Assembly: GCA_963682025.1 (NCBI GenBank)
Contig: OY821517.1
Span: 105,034,972 to 105,098,971 of the forward strand
Source of the DNA: Cordilura impudica
Taxonomy: Eukaryota > Arthropoda > Insecta > Diptera > Scathophagidae
DNA length: 64,000 nucleotides
Direction of reading: 5' to 3'
Each line of letters begins with the position of its first letter. The first letter of the stretch is position 1. Below the pieces are notes generated by a model. It ran no database searches. It was not told the DNA's origin and saw only the letters and a list, made by a program, of their open reading frames with translations. Below, piece after piece: positions 63,013-64,000 of the stretch. The position numbers and the translations under genes were made by a program.

Positions 63013-63825
63013 ATGGTAAAAACGATTAATAATACATTAACATTAAGTGAAAAAATCAAACTATTAGATGATGTTGAAAGTGGTGTAAACAACACGAATG
63101 AATTGGCAGAGAAATATAAGATAAACAAATCTACCGTATGCCGCATAATACGAAACAAAGATGCCTTAAGAGAATCTGCAAAAAAGTCAAATGTGCAGAG
63201 AAGGCGACAACGTCAGAGTATCCATGGAAATTTAGAAGATGCTCTTAATGTGTGGATAGAAGAAACGAAAGAACAAAATATCGCGATAACTAAAGATATG
63301 GCTACCAAAAAGGCACTTGAATATGCCAAGCAATTGAAAGTCAATGTTTATCCAGGATCATCATGGATTTGGAGATGGCTGAAGCGGATTAATGTACAAT
63401 TTTCCGATCCAAAAAAAGAATCTAATAATACTCAAACGCCTACCGACAATCAATATGAAAATATTTTTCAAGGAAACTTTGAATGTCTATCAATACCCAC
63501 AAAAGCTGAAATATGTTCGTCTGATGAGATAGTAGAGTTGTTAGAGTCCTCAAATAGTAATCAAATACAAAATGATATAACTTTATCGAAACCTGTTGCA
63601 CCAAATCAAATAAGAAATAAAAATATTGCACAAGATAAAGCAAGTTGCTCACAGAATCTTACCAAAAATTACGAAAAACATAGATGGCTTGGAGATTTAG
63701 TTGTTACACAAATGGAAGAAGTTCATCCTGACGACCGTGCTGATTTTGCTTGGGAAATCCACAAACTAATTAGAAAATTTCAACACAGACGAAAAAATAG
63801 ACAAGTTATTAATGATATAGAATAA
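63013..63825 (+). CDS. Pogo/CENP-B-type DNA-binding protein without transposase core, possible BESS-like tail, 270 aa
   Basis: Intact single-exon ORF. Residues about 8-56 form a psq/pogo-type helix-turn-helix (LTLSEKIKLLDDVESGV, ELAEKYKINKSTVCRII). Residues about 72-132 resemble the CENP-B second HTH (LEDALNVWIEETKEQNIAIT, GSSWIWRWLKR). No DDE nuclease follows. Instead there is a polar linker and a C-terminal segment, about 228-262 (WLGDLVVTQMEEVHPDDRAD then IHKLIRKF), whose hydrophobic spacing resembles a BESS interaction motif. The start has A at -3 and G at +4; AATAAA overlaps the stop region (63822). The likely role is a nuclear DNA-binding protein derived from a pogo-like transposon; the target is unknown. 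A truncated but still open transposon ORF is the alternative. Confidence 0.8.
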   Translation: MVKTINNTLTLSEKIKLLDDVESGVNNTNELAEKYKINKSTVCRIIRNKDALRESAKKSNVQRRRQRQSIHGNLEDALNVWIEETKEQNIAITKDMATKKALEYAKQLKVNVYPGSSWIWRWLKRINVQFSDPKKESNNTQTPTDNQYENIFQGNFECLSIPTKAEICSSDEIVELLESSNSNQIQNDITLSKPVAPNQIRNKNIAQDKASCSQNLTKNYEKHRWLGDLVVTQMEEVHPDDRADFAWEIHKLIRKFQHRRKNRQVINDIE

Positions 63826-64000
63826 AATTTATACAAAAATTGTATATTGTTTTTTAAATTGAGAACATTAATATGCCTGTTTGAACTTTTTCTATTATCG
63901 GTTATAAGTTATCATTTTAATGTCATCACTCATCCAAGGCTGCCAGATTTGTTCAACAACAAACTTTTTCTACGCGGGAATTAACCCTTTATTGCGAAGT
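63826..64000. other. Window end, no feature
   Basis: Presumed 3' UTR and flank of the CENP-B-like gene. Nothing else is seen. Confidence 0.4.

Overview
This is AT-rich eukaryotic DNA, most likely from a higher fly (brachyceran, probably a calyptrate with a large, repeat-rich genome). The evidence is a spliced malic enzyme gene with 71-bp to 14-kb introns, a SNAP-25-type t-SNARE, two Gq-like G-protein alpha genes, and dense remnants of jockey-type LINEs, Tc1/mariner, hAT, Helitron and DINE-1/Helentron-like elements. I see no operons, CRISPR arrays, rRNA or confident tRNA. All family assignments come from reading motifs, not from searches.

Layout. 1-8.3 kb is repeat territory: a (TTAAAAA)n heptamer array running into a Helentron-like element, two decayed jockey-type reverse transcriptases, a small inverted-repeat element and a mariner scrap. 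8.36-9.0 kb holds an intact intronless SNAP-25-family gene. 9-13.5 kb contains nested inverted-repeat elements, including one whose unoccupied target survives 0.5 kb away. 13.57-16.44 kb is a complete Helentron-like element on the minus strand, mostly heptamer satellite. 17-24 kb holds repeats, a possible promoter with a spliced leader, a LINE tail, a decayed SMUG1 uracil-DNA glycosylase copy (minus) and a 70-bp-arm hairpin locus. 24.8-30.1 kb carries two intronless Gq-alpha-like genes on the minus strand, separated by a TA-flanked MITE and a Helitron helicase remnant. The second G-alpha has lost the catalytic switch-I arginine and the Mg-binding threonine.

35.1-57.0 kb is the malic enzyme gene Men on the minus strand, four coding exons giving 587 aa. 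Its 13.9-kb first intron and 6.1-kb third intron are filled with transposons: a hAT element with an 8-bp target duplication and a Helentron-like insertion in its BED finger, an end-to-end Tc1 element, LINE pieces, several Helentron-like copies, CTAG-ended mini-Helitrons and a long-inverted-repeat element. 57-63 kb has more Tc1, Helitron and inverted-repeat sequence. 63.0-63.8 kb holds an intact ORF with pogo/CENP-B-type DNA-binding domains and a possible BESS-like tail.

The genes do not form one pathway. Men supplies cytosolic NADPH, the SNARE acts in membrane fusion, and the G-alpha pair would act in receptor signalling if expressed. The most unusual points are the G-alpha pair, the heptamer satellites held in the same orientation inside Helentron-like elements, the hairpin locus at 23.8-24.1 kb and the CENP-B-like gene.
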